DNA from: Chara braunii
Lineage: Eukaryota > Streptophyta > Charophyceae > Charales > Characeae
Length of the DNA stretch: 26,873 nt
Direction of reading: 5' to 3'
Assembly: GCA_003427395.1 (NCBI GenBank)
Contig: BFEA01000445.1
Span: 158,703 to 185,575 of the forward strand
The position numbers and the translations under genes were made by a program. This document shows positions 10,207-18,742 of this stretch, piece by piece. The notes under the pieces were generated by a model. The model was given only the letters and a program-made list of their open reading frames with translations. It did not search any database and had not been told where the DNA came from. The stretch's first letter is position 1. Every line of letters starts with the position of its first letter.

Positions 10207-10600
10207 GGACTGGGAGTGGTGAGGGGTGGAGTGACGCCTTGCTTCACCACTCTCCAAACTCGATTTCTGGTGGTACTCACCATGGGACTTTTCACAGAGG
10301 AAGGTCATCCTCACTCCACCGTTCATCACAAGTTTGCACTCACCGCGTGGGTGAGCGTAATGAGACAAGGGCGGAGCACAACACCCTGATGGTTAGTTAC
10401 ATTTTTTGGTGAGCAGTCAGGAGGTTCCTCCACACCACCGCCGTTGCAGGCAAAGAAAAGGAACACTGTGGTGAGTGTTCACGAAAACCCACTTACCACG
10501 ACCAAAAAAAGTTATTTTGATATTAGGGCCGTCGTAAGTGGTGGAGCGATGAGGCCACTTACCAAAATGGTTAGGGGAAAGGGCAGGGTCGCCGTTATAA
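10207..10600. other. Region with small foldbacks
   Basis: AGTGGTGA (10217-10224) and TCACCACT, inside GCTTCACCACTCTCCAAA near 10240, form a short stem and resemble the CACCACTC foldback core. A second stem pairs CCACTTACCACGACC near 10490 with GGCCGTCGTAAGTGG near 10528. Both are weak and may be degraded short inverted-repeat elements. Confidence 0.4.
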
Positions 10601-10864
10601 ATGGAGATTAAAAAAAAAAAGCATGGTCCATGTGCAAGTATGATACAAATAAGGGTCTCGCCACACGGGCAGGGAGAAAAAATGGAACAAACTGCAAATT
10701 TGCAAGGCCTAACGAATGCTCCAGTTTTTGTTTTTCCACACGGCCCACACGAGTTGCCATGGCAGATAAACCTAATGACCCCTGACATTTGCATGAGGAC
10801 AAACCACGGTACGAACGAGGTTGGACACACTTGGGAGACTCTCTTGGACGCACTTCGGAGAGTT

Positions 10865-10982
10865 GCGAGGAAAGGCGGGTGTTCGTGGCTAGTTGTGAGG
10901 ACCCACGAGAAAAGGCATGGAGACTCGCGCGGAAAGGCGAGGTGTTTGTGGCTTGTCGTGAGGTCCCACAGGAAAAGGCATG
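10865..10982. repeat. Degenerate 62-bp tandem duplication
   Basis: GCGAGGAAAGGCGGGTGTT at 10865 and GCGCGGAAAGGCGAGGTGTT at 10927 start two copies. Both continue through GTGGCT, GTGAGG and CCCAC to GAAAAGGCATG. The large frames on either strand of 10417-11183 run across this without recognisable domains. Confidence 0.7.
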
Positions 10983-11129
10983 CTGTACGTGGGTGGCTTT
11001 GAGCTTCTCGCGAAGCACTACTTCGGTAAGCAACTGACATACATGTGACCCCTCGCGGCTTGTTTTTGATGGCCAACATTCGTTATCCTGTGTGGCGGTG
11101 TGAACGTGAAATGCGATCGTTTTTTTCCT

Positions 11130-11290
11130 TGTTTCGCGAGCCGTGTGGCGAGGGCCTAAGGACCTTGTTGCACCACTCGCCATCCGCCAATATTTTCAAT
11201 GCATCTGCATACGGTTGCTGTCCAAATGCATTCAAAATCTTGGCGGATGGCTAGTGGTGCAACTAGGCCCTAAAATCGAGAAACAGTGGT
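11130..11290. repeat. Foldback element A, arms about 50 bp
   Basis: The left arm (about 11151-11208) contains GTTGCACCACTCGCCATCCG and ATTTTCAATGCAT; the right arm (11221-11271) carries their reverse complement, ATGCATTCAAAAT and GGCGGATGGCTAGTGGTGC, with few mismatches. The loop is roughly 12-18 nt. Outer bases TGTTTCGCGA and TCGAGAAACA extend the pairing to about 11130-11285. It belongs with elements B, C and D by its CACCACTC core. Confidence 0.8.
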
Positions 11291-11358
11291 GTGGGGAGTC
11301 TGTCTACCCCCTGCTACGAACAGTCAGCACATTGCATTGCACATTCGGCTGGAGGTGC

Positions 11359-11475
11359 TCAACAAGGGGGCTCGCTGCACCACTCACCAAATGCCGACAT
11401 TTTGAATGCATCAGGACCATGGAAGGTTCAGACACATTTATAATGTTGGCTGCAAATGGTGAGCCGAGGCCGCAA
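11359..11475. repeat. Foldback element B
   Basis: The left end at 11359-11393 is identical to the left end of element C (15146-15180) in 34 of 35 positions, including TCAACAAGGGGGCTCGC. The right end near 11441-11473 (AATGTTGGCTGC, ATGGTGAGCC) is a diverged inverted copy. It is a short non-coding inverted-repeat element. Confidence 0.7.
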
Positions 11476-11499
11476 TAAGTTTTTTTTTTGGGAGGTGGG

Positions 11500-11832
11500 A
11501 ATTGTTGAAATACCCCTAAAAGTTGGGTCATTTCATTAGATAGCCCTAAAGCACAGGGGTATGCAGAAATGCCCTCAACTTTTGCATCTGCCCCTGTCCA
11601 GGTCATTGGCAACTTCTCCATATGCCCTGGCGCCAGGCTAGAGGGGCTGGCACATTTTTTGTGCAATCTGCAGGGTCCAAAAGCCATAAATACTGGGGCA
11701 TATAGATAAGTTGCCCAGGGCCCAGTAGGGGTATATAAAGTTTCGCATTTGTCATAGGGGCATTTCGCCATACCCATGCCTTTTAGGGGTATCTGGCGAA
11801 ATACCCCAACTTTCAGGGGCATTTGAACAATT
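11500..11832. mobile_element. 333-bp element with 35-bp terminal inverted repeats
   Basis: The left end at 11500-11534 (AATTGTTGAAATACCCCTAA, then AAGTTGGG) pairs with the right end at 11798-11832 (CCCCAACTTTCAGGGGCATT then TGAACAATT) with only a few mismatches. The interior repeats words such as GGGGCATTT and AAATGCCC in both orientations. No protein is encoded; the frame on the minus strand across it is fortuitous. I could not identify a clear target-site duplication. It is best described as a MITE-like or foldback element. Confidence 0.75.
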
Positions 11833-11918
11833 TTCTCTCTTTTTAAAAATTTATAAACTAAGCTATATTCTTCTCTCAATTTCATTTTTCACTATCTACC
11901 TACCAGTAGTCCTAAGCC

Positions 11919-11933
11919 TATACAGGGGACCCC
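11919..11933. repeat. Left target-site duplication of the LINE
   Basis: TATACAGGGGACCCC here is repeated exactly at 14609-14623, immediately after an A-rich tail. A 15-bp direct repeat flanking a poly(A)-ended copy is the signature of target-primed reverse transcription. Confidence 0.88.
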
Positions 11934-11934
11934 C

Positions 11935-13735
11935 TTGCTCTCGATTCTCTGGTTTGTGACGACAGTTAGGGAGTTGGCAATGGGAGTGGTAAAGGCAGTT
12001 CGGAGGCTGGCAGCCCGGTTTATCTGGAAGCCTAGAGCCCAAATTTCAGAGGGCTTTATATCCAAAGTGGCCATGGATACGCTGTGCTTCCCACGATCTG
12101 AAGGTGGTCTGGGCCTGACGGACCCTGCTCGCAGAAACCAAACTCAATTATGCAACTGGATTGCCAAAGTTGCCACGATGGGAACCAGAGAACAATGGGT
12201 AGCAATTGCAGAAAGGATCCTAATGAGTGAGTGGGAACTGAGCAGGCCACAGGACGTGTGGGCCTGCTTTTTCATACCGTCCTTCCGCAAGAAGAGGCTC
12301 AAGTCGGGTTTCTGGGAGCCTATTCGTCGTGCATGGAACCGGGCGCCCCCGGATCAGCAGAGCTCACCGACCACCCAAGAGGAAGTGTTGAAGCAGCTGC
12401 TGTTTGAAAACCCGGCAATCACAGGTCAAGACGACCAGACATTCGCTGCAGATGGGTCCGCGGGCTCTTTTGGCCAAGCCTGGGTACGCAGAGGGGTAGT
12501 CCGGATCTCAGATCTGTGGTCAACCCTCCTTGGCAGCTGGAAACCGCTAGAAGAAGTTAGACCCGCACTCAGAGGGCTGCAGAGAGTCGAGGAACACTGG
12601 CGACAGATCATTAACGCCATACCCCAGGAGTGGAATGCCCGGAGGGGCTGGACCCAGTAGGCACTTGGTACATCCCCAATCAAGAGAGTGAAGAGGGAAT
12701 GCTTTGGAAGGTACTGGAAATCCTCCCCAGTGGGTTCAGAAGGATCGAGCGATGGCGGTGCGAAGGCCCAGCAAACACACTCTCTCGGGTGGAGGAGGGC
12801 ACAATCCTGCTCTGGGACAACCCAGCACAGGCTCGTGTGGTGGAGATTTGTAGGAAGAGGCCGTCAGCCCACATCTTCACCTGGGTGGGTAGAATCCCAC
12901 TGAGTCAGCTGTGCATTGATTCCTCAGCCTGGAGCTGGGCTCCCAGTCCAAAGGACCGAGCGATGGAACGAGTAAAGCTAGATCTGGGGAATTACTCTGT
13001 GTCAGCGGGGTACAAGCGTCAACTCCTCAAACTGAAATCACCGGCAGAGGTGGCAATCCCGAGGTGGCAAGCTGTCTGGGAGGAAACTTATCTGATGCAT
13101 CAGCCGAGTTCACAAGACTCTGGGAAACCTTGTCTGCACTGCCCAATGGGAAACAAGTCAGCATCCTATGGTTGCTGTCAATGATGGTCTCCCCCTCAGC
13201 TGTATGGCTTACCAGCAGGGGAATGGAGGTGAACCTGGCCTGCACAAGATGCAGGTGGCCATTTGAGTCCACTAGGCATATGTGGTGGGACTGTCCGGCC
13301 TCCAAACGAGTCTGGAACTGGTGGTCGCACCATTGGAGGGAAATGGGAGGTCAGGGGGTGGTCTGGAGTGAAAAGTGGGTGTTGCTGGGTTTCCTCCCCT
13401 CGGATGTGAAGGCGAGGCGTGGTTGGGGCTACATTGCACATGTGGTGAGAGGCCTACTCTGCGAGACCATCTGGTTGGACAGAAACCGGTCCCGGTTCCT
13501 GAAGCGTCCCTTCTCAGATCTGGAGCTGAAACGTCATATTAAACTAGGGTTGAAACACACAATCTGGGTCGACTGGAGATGCAAGGCGAAATCCGGGAGA
13601 GGCAACTATCGCCAAATGCGCTGGTTCCTCCACACCTGGGCAGAAAGCCAGCAGCTTGCAAATGTACACCCAAGAAAGGGGCTGGCACTGTCAAAATGGG
13701 TGCTGGACACACCGGAGTTTGGTGCGAAGCCTTGA
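11935..13735 (+). pseudogene. LINE ORF2 C-terminal part, frameshifted
   Basis: Three frames follow one another. Segment 1 (11935-12660) contains the post-RT motif typical of plant LINEs: FIWKP, then FPRSEGGLGLTDPARRNQ. Segment 2 (from about 12631) starts near PEGLDPVGTW and runs to about 13070. Segment 3 (about 13064-13735) holds a zf-RVT-like finger: CTRC, RHMWWDC and a following VWNWW. In intact elements this part follows the RT domain and is thought to bind nucleic acid. Two frameshifts (near 12640 and 13070) break the reading. Neither endonuclease nor RT core is present. The family is clear; the clade is not. Confidence 0.85.
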
Positions 13736-14569
13736 AAGAACGGTGTTGAGAGTACAGGAAGACCAGGGGTGGGAGAGGTAGTTCTTAGATGAACCAGGTG
13801 AGTGTCGGCAGCAGCCGGACGCGGCCCTCTGGGCCGAGTTAGCCTGGGAGTTGTTATGGTTTGCATTGCATCCGACGTGCTAATGTCAGAGATAGGTGAC
13901 TGTCTATATGGTTGTTACGTCTTGTAATTAGTGCAATTAGCACGCAGGTAAAGCTGGCTGTTGAAAAGTGGAGTACCTAGTTATTTCTGTCCAGCTTAGC
14001 TCAGTGTTTACTGGGCCCGAGGGACCAGGACACTTGGTCCCTGCTAGGGTCGCGGTGGACCGCTAGGAGAGTGTCAGTAGGACTGGGACTTTTGTCCTCT
14101 GGGCCGCGCTAGTCCCAGATTAGCGTAGGGTAGGCACCTACTGGGTTGTGCAGCCATGTGCTTATGGAATGTTTCTCTGAAGATCAAAGCTCAAGGTTCT
14201 GAGACAGGCGCTACAGTAGTCCTGGTTATCATGGTTACAAGAGACCAGTTTCGGATTTAGGTGCTAGATTTGTATTTTTGGGAAGTGTTCGGGTCAATTT
14301 GCTGGATTGTCTTTTGAAAGGGGGGAATTTGGTCGTGAAATTAGTACTCTGGAAAGTTGGTAGTCCTATCTTTCCGCAGACTTATGCCTGTAAGCTAAGC
14401 TGGTGAAGAATTTAGTCATGATATTAGGATTCTGGAAAGTTGGTAGTCCTAACTTTCCGCAGGCCTTCGCCTGTAAGCTAAGCTGGCTGATGCTGTCAGT
14501 ACTCCGGGTTGAGTTGTGAGGTTCCCCGGCCTCTATTCCACTTTGGCAATGAATTAATGACTTTGGTTG
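13736..14569 (+). other. LINE 3' UTR with an 83-bp direct repeat
   Basis: This stretch between the ORF2 stop and the A-rich tail has no coding frame of note. Two copies of an 83-bp unit start at 14325 and 14408 (both GAATTTxGTCxTGA), including TCTGGAAAGTTGGTAGTCCT and GCCTGTAAGCTAAGCTGG. Duplications in LINE 3' UTRs are known and can be family-specific. Confidence 0.75.
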
Positions 14570-14608
14570 AAAAAAAAAAAAAAAAGGAAAAAAAAATAAT
14601 AATAAAAA

Positions 14609-14623
14609 TATACAGGGGACCCC
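14609..14623. repeat. Right target-site duplication of the LINE
   Basis: This is the exact second copy of the 15-bp sequence at 11919-11933, starting where the A-rich tail ends. Confidence 0.88.
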
Positions 14624-14764
14624 TGGAAGCATACCTCTCACAATCAAGAGATGCATGTTGTCCCTGCCCTAATAGACGGTGGTCAGGGAGTAGGGTGGGG
14701 CCGTCTCATGCAAAGACCTAGCATTTTGCCAGTAGCTGCGCTGCTCCCTCTACTTCCCCCACCT

Positions 14765-14836
14765 CCCATTGAGTAGCAGCAGTGGCTATGGCCACTCCTG
14801 CCCATTGAGTAGCAGCAGTGGCTATGGCCACTCCTG
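14765..14836. repeat. Perfect 36-bp tandem duplication
   Basis: CCCATTGAGTAGCAGCAGTG followed by GCTATGGCCACTCCTG occurs at 14765-14800 and again without change at 14801-14836. Identity of the copies suggests a recent slippage or duplication event. Confidence 0.95.
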
Positions 14837-14940
14837 CACACCACACACAAACCACTCACGCTCACACTCACCCCCCTGTAGGTCATAGACACTACTAATA
14901 GAGCAGACTATCACTATCACAGTCGGTTGGCACCGAGTGC

Positions 14941-15072
14941 ACCACAGACGGTCTTTGGCCTCGAGGCCACACGCTCCTGAATGCCCAACCGCAAATGGTC
15001 GTTGGCGTAGAACCCACACCCTCCTGAATGCCACTTGCATGCCTAACGAACTGAGCTAGGCCTCTGGATGGC
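14941..15072 (-). mobile_element. tRNA-like short element (possible SINE head), with a 47-bp duplication
   Basis: On the minus strand, GCCTAGCTCAGTTCGTTAGG (near 15067-15048) resembles a Pol III A box, and GTGGGTTCTACGCC about 35 nt later resembles a B box. The B-box module is duplicated at a 47-bp period: plus-strand units start at 14941 (ACCACAGACGGTCTTTGGCC) and 14988 (ACCGCAAATGGTCGTTGGCG) and both end in CTCCTGAATGCC. No CCA or full cloverleaf is visible. A tRNA-derived SINE fragment is the best reading. Confidence 0.45.
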
Positions 15073-15145
15073 CGATAGAAGTTTGCTAGTTCTTTACGTT
15101 GGTGGACGAGCTGGAAGAAAAGGGAAAATGAAATGTAATATTATG

Positions 15146-15273
15146 TCAACAAGGGGGCTCGCCGCACCACTCACCAAATGTGCAAAATGAGAAGGTATTT
15201 TCTGATAGAACATGGAAGTGTACACACGCCATACTCAAACTTTTCACATTTGGTGTGTGGTGCGGAGAGTCCC
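15146..15273. repeat. Foldback element C
   Basis: The left arm GGGGGCTCGCCGCACCACTC-ACCAAATGTG (15153-15182) pairs with CACATTTGGTGTGTGGTGCG-GAGAGTCCC (about 15245-15273) with a few mismatches; the loop is about 55-60 nt. The left end is nearly identical to element B. Confidence 0.82.
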
Positions 15274-15439
15274 ATAGTGTCACGTGTGGTCGGGCTGGTA
15301 TTCGTCTCTCGTCTAGGGCGCCGACGTGGGGGAGCCAGGGTGTAAAGAACAGCAAGAAAATGAGAGCCCCGGCGCTCCCGTGTGGCGGGAGTCCTTTGTC
15401 TCCATTTTCCTTTTCGGAGACCCCGCCGGTTTGGGGGCC

Positions 15440-15602
15440 AGCATCCTGCCCATGTGGCCGAATGCTACACTGACGTAACTGTTGATAGTCGAACCTGTGT
15501 TCGAATCGAGCGACAATATGGACCCACCGAGGAGCCTAGCTCAGTGGGTACACCATTCAACTGTTAAAATACGGCCCGGTGCTCGAACCCAGATGACGGA
15601 AC
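15440..15602 (+). mobile_element. Dimeric tRNA-like short element (SINE candidate)
   Basis: The second monomer (15532-15597) starts GAGCCTAGCTCAGTGGGTAC, an A-box match, and has GTGCTCGAACCC about 45 nt later as a B box. The spacing and an ACTGTTAAA anticodon-loop-like segment suggest descent from a tRNA, possibly Asn(GUU). The first monomer (about 15460-15516) shares TACACTGACGTAACTGTTGA and a B-box-like TGTGTTCGAATCGAG but its A box is degraded. A close relative of the second monomer occurs at 24330-24396. Confidence 0.6.
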
Positions 15603-15732
15603 TTGATGAGTAAAACCGAATATTTCTGAATCGCCGGCGGCCGGTCAGCTCAATGATGATAACAAAAACAAATGATGATATCTCAAGACCGTCACCCTTT
15701 AATTAAAAAAAAACAAAAACAAAAAACGGTAC

Positions 15733-15850
15733 GGACCTCGCCACATCACTCTTGAAATGTGAGAAGGACAAATGTGGCGGGTGCATCTGGCCATGTTTTG
15801 AGTTCATTCTCATTTTGCACAACAACATTTCGAGAGTGGTGTGGCGCCCT
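15733..15850. repeat. Foldback element D
   Basis: The left arm GGACCTCGCCACATCACTCT (15733-15752) with TGAAATGT pairs with ACATTTCGAGAGTGGTGTGG followed by CGCCC (to 15849). Inner TTCTCATTTTGCACAA near 15827 matches, in inverted orientation, TGTGCAAAATGAGAA of element C, tying C and D into one family. Confidence 0.8.
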
Positions 15851-15876
15851 AAGAAGCTCTGCAATACCTGGGGCGT

Positions 15877-16050
15877 GGTCCCACTAGCTAGCAAAGCGGA
15901 TCGGATCGAATGCCTGAATCTGGACGAGTTTATGGAGATGTGCAAGAAATCGCAGATTGAACTGCTTTTCTGCATCCCTGCTTAAAACACATCCAGATTC
16001 AGGAGCTCGATCCTATTCTTTTTCCCCCTTTTTGCTACCCTAGTGGGACC
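15877..16050. repeat. Inverted repeat, arms about 48-59 bp
   Basis: GGTCCCACTAG (15877-15887) pairs with CTAGTGGGACC (16040-16050). GGATCGAATGCCTGAATCTGGA (15903-15924) pairs with TCCAGATTCAGG...CTCGATCC (15992-16012). The arms have unequal spacers, the loop is about 67 nt, and no target-site duplication is obvious. It is not similar to the CACCACTC family. Confidence 0.78.
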
Positions 16051-16071
16051 TCGGCCCTGGACGGGGTTCTG

Positions 16072-16138
16072 TTTCGACGATTTCGACGATCATACGTCGA
16101 GGCATCGAATTTCGACGATGATACCTCGAGGCGTCGAA
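16072..16138. repeat. 29-bp palindromic tandem repeat
   Basis: TTTCGACGATCATACGTCGA-GGCATCGAA (16081-16109) is followed directly by a second copy (16110-16138) with three changes; a 9-nt partial copy precedes it at 16072. TTCGACG and CGTCGAA make each unit partly palindromic. It lies just upstream of the GC-rich region in front of the kinase exon. Confidence 0.85.
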
Positions 16139-16828
16139 GAAAAAGAAAGAAAGTTTTCGGGCTGTGGGCCGTAGGTAACGAAATGCGAGGGGGACTGCGG
16201 CCGGCGGGGAGGGTCGAGCAGGGGAGCTTTGGCCAAACGGCCGAGGAAATCGAGGGGGGGAAGAGTGGAGAGGGCCAGAGATGAGGGGAAGAGGGGCGGA
16301 GGGCGCCGAAGAAGTGGAGGAATGAGATGCGAGCAACCGCCGCGTGCAGCCGGGATCGCCGGCCGAAGGGCGGCAGGGCGCGGCGGTTCGAGTCGTTTTC
16401 GATCCAGCGTGTGCGTTCGTCGAGTGATGAGTCAGAGCGGGATGCGAGGGAGAGAGGAAGATCAAGAGAGGGAGGTCGTGGTTGGCGGGGAGACGAAAGT
16501 GGGGCCCCTGAGCTTCTGGTGAAGCGCAGCTTTTTGGGTTGGGGAGGCGTAGGGAAGCGAGCAGTAGCTATGCGGGCTGTGTGCCGGTCGTTGGCGCGCA
16601 GTGACGTGTTAGTGGTCTCGGGGCCTTCGGTTCCACGACGGCGAGGACGGTGTGGTCTGTGTGCGCAACGCTTGGGAGGGGCGGTTAGGCGAAGTGTGTG
16701 GAGAACGTTGCGACAATAGCGAGTGGTGGGTTTTGGGAGAGGACTTGTGCGTGACAGTCAAGTCCGTCAGCGGTCTTCTCGGCGGGGAGAAGAAAGAGAA
16801 GAGGAGCAGGAGCAAGGGGGAATGAGAG
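16139..16828 (+). promoter_or_regulatory. GC-rich upstream region and probable 5' UTR of the STY-like gene
   Basis: The sequence is unusually rich in G and purines (GAGGAAATCGAGGGGGG, GGGGAGACGAAAG). It ends immediately before the predicted start, with a TGA stop in frame at 16823. An upstream ATG at 16822 opens a short frame closed within 11 codons. No TATA box is convincing. Longer frames on either strand are compositional. The promoter role is inferred from position only. Confidence 0.4.
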
Positions 16829-17181
16829 ATGGGGATGGGGCCTGGGAGGGGTAGGGGCCGAGGCAAAACAAAAAGCACCCGCGTCGACTCGCCGATTGTA
16901 GGTGGTGGGTATAAGAGAGGCCGGTGCTCTGACGCTATGAAAGATATGGAGAGTCCCGAGTCTAGCAAGAACACGGCAGCATCGACAGGCATGACGAAGC
17001 TGCAACACACCAAGAGCGTGGACAGCGGGGCTAACTCTTCCCGTGCCTCTCAACGGTTAAAGATCAAACAGTCCGTTTGCGAGAACGTGCTCAAGAGATT
17101 AGCTGAACTAGGTTACGATGGCGTGCATACGGCGGAATTCACCGAGCAGATGCACGCACACTTTCACCGGCTCCCAACACG
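16829..17181 (+). CDS. STY46-like: Putative STY46-like (ACT-domain, Raf-like) protein kinase, exon 1
   Basis: The exon encodes 117 codons and two bases of the next. Residues 1-72 are low-complexity and basic or Ser-rich (MGMGPGRGRGRGK start). Residues 73-118 resemble the conserved N-terminal block of plant STY8/STY17/STY46 kinases: VCENVLKRLAE, then EFTEQMHAHFHRLPTR, compared with the family pattern of EVLxRL followed by a W/H-NHFNRLPxR just before YALDVN. The frame stops only by reading into GGTAAGTCC, a strong donor, so the Arg codon is split exactly where the family continues. These enzymes are cytosolic dual-specificity kinases reported to phosphorylate chloroplast transit peptides. The kinase and ACT domains are not visible in the window. 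The start is the first ATG after an in-frame TGA. Family comparison is from memory. Confidence 0.68.
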
Positions 17182-17187
17182 GTAAGT
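17182..17187 (+). other. Predicted 5' splice donor of the STY-like exon
   Basis: ACACG|GTAAGT matches the consensus donor at all six intronic positions and splits the Arg codon at the end of the conserved HRLPTR block. Confidence 0.7.
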
Positions 17188-17360
17188 CCTGCCCCGAGCA
17201 CACCTGCGGTGCGGTAGCCAAAAGCTATGCTTAGGTACACTGAAGTTATGCTTGCGCAGGTAGCGAAGACATGCTCGCACTATTATAGTAGGATTGCTAG
17301 CCTTTGTCCATGTATTCCAGGACCGCATTGAAGGTCAAAACTGGGTGGAGAGAGTCGTAC

Positions 17361-17463
17361 CGTCTTCGCCCGAACAGAACGCATGGTCATTATCCCTGTA
17401 CGCAGAGTGAAAGGTGCCTCAAATACGGCTGTGATTACCGTGCGTTCTATTCGGCTGGAGGAG
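17361..17463. mobile_element. Short inverted-repeat element, family GTCTTCACCCGAATAGAACG, copy 1
   Basis: The left end CGTCTTCGCCCGAACAGAAC and the right end GTGCGTTCTATTCGGCTGGA are inverted relatives; the interior AAATACGGCTGTGATTACCG matches the copy at 25247-25349. About 103 bp, non-coding. Confidence 0.8.
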
Positions 17464-17879
17464 GTAGCGGGGGTGAGCGCGCCCAGGACTCGAACACAGG
17501 GGAGAGAAATCGAGCGGAAAGTGGGGACGGTGGTAGGGGAAGGAGCTCTCGAGTACGGTGGTGCTCAGAGCAATGGCTGGGACTCGGTTGGGGTTTGCTC
17601 TACTGCTGGGCCCACCGGTCCGTGGACCTGTGTCGATATATTTTATACCATGGCCTGAGGCCATGCGTACACTTGCACTCTTTGGAAGGGATCTGGCCGT
17701 AATTGTGGTCAGATACGTTCGAGAAGAAAGTCCTTGTGTGCGCATGCCCTTCAACTAGATCAACTCGATCTCAGTTGAATATCAAACGAGATTCGTCAGG
17801 GCCAGTGCTCTGAGGGTATGTATGTTTTGTCAATCGGATGTCCTGCCATATATGAACGGTGGTTGTAGAAGGAGGAATG

Positions 17880-18600
17880 ACCGGGTGTGGATGGATAGAT
17901 GGGAGCATGGTCATCCGATTGAAGCCATTAGCAATGTATAATGGAGCTATGATGCAGCACATGGATGTAAATTAATGGATGGATGGATGTGATGGGTGGA
18001 TGTGATGGATGGATGGATGGATGGGATGGGTACATTTCGTTGACATTTCAGGAAGGAAGGTGGTTGCTTGAAAGAAATTTGTTGAGAATTGGGTGGAGGC
18101 GTCAAGAGGTTGATGAATGGATGGATGTATAGATGTATATATGAATGCGAAATTGGTGAGTGCATAGATCGATGGATGGATGAATGGATGGATGGATGGA
18201 TGACTGGATGGAATGTCAAGGGGGAAAGTAAGGCGGATGGAAGGGATAATAGAAGGGGAGGGGTAGATTAATGGGGGGAGGTTGGCAGGCTGAGGGGCGG
18301 GCTTTGTGGATGGAGGACGAGGACGGAGGGGGGATTAGGAGATCAAAAGGATGTGTTTGACGTGGATGTAGGAGGTACCTTGAGGGGGATGGAACTCAGA
18401 GATGGGAGATGGGTTTGAATGGATGGACAAGGGGATGGACGAAGGCAGAGTCGAACTTGTGACACAGCGCGCCAAGCTGTAATGGCAGAGCATATCGAAA
18501 CACACATACACGCACACGCAGAGGAGGGATGGATGTGGGGCCCAGATGCTTGACAAGGGGAAGAGAGACAGATGAACGATGGATGTGGGCCGGATTTCTG
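17880..18600. repeat. Degenerate (ATGG)n-type tetranucleotide region
   Basis: Blocks of GATGGATGGATG occur at about 17970-18025, 18115-18130 and 18170-18205, with scattered single motifs to 18600. Translation gives HPSIHPSIH on the minus strand, which explains the open frames. Confidence 0.85.
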
Positions 18601-18698
18601 CAAAAGGGAAGGGGAAACTAGCTTGGCGGGTTGCGATGATTAGTCGAGGGGCTCTGCCCTGCTGTTGTCTCGGAGATTTGGATGGGGAGTGGGATTGC

Positions 18699-18706
18699 TA
18701 GAGAGA

Positions 18707-18741
<35 letters not shown>

Positions 18742-18742
18742 G
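18699..18742. repeat. (GA)n microsatellite
   Basis: About 44 bp of GAGAGA with one CA interruption. Confidence 0.95.

Larger units (their letters stand above)
11934..14608 (+). mobile_element. 5'-truncated LINE (non-LTR retrotransposon)
   Basis: About 2.7 kb lies between two exact 15-bp direct repeats and ends in an A-rich tail (14570-14608, interrupted by GG and TAATAATAA). Coding sequence begins at once at the left end, so the copy starts inside ORF2 downstream of the RT core, as expected from incomplete reverse transcription. It includes the post-RT region, a zinc-finger of the zf-RVT type and a 3' UTR of about 830 bp. It carries frameshifts and cannot be autonomous. Confidence 0.88.

Noticed and set aside
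10417-11183. Minus-strand frames of 220 and 191 codons
   Set aside because: They overlap in different frames, cross a 62-bp tandem duplication and a foldback, and show no domain.
11304-11885. Minus-strand frame of 193 codons
   Set aside because: Runs through foldback B and the 333-bp inverted-repeat element; composition explains it.
12056-13866. Minus-strand frames inside the LINE
   Set aside because: Shadows of the plus-strand ORF2, which carries the family motifs.
16040-17053. Minus-strand frames rich in Pro and Ser opposite the kinase exon
   Set aside because: They mirror GC- and purine-rich plus-strand sequence; the plus-strand exon has a family match and a splice donor.
17947-18219. 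His-Pro-Ser-Ile-His repeat frames, also at 22170-22695 and 23275-23639
   Set aside because: Produced by ATGG/GAAT tetranucleotide repeats lacking stops on one strand.
18445-18492. Minus-strand tRNA-like stretch with GTTCGACTC B-box word
   Set aside because: The A-box spacing is too short and no stems close; similar lone words at 17485 and 20311 are likely chance or highly degraded SINE pieces.
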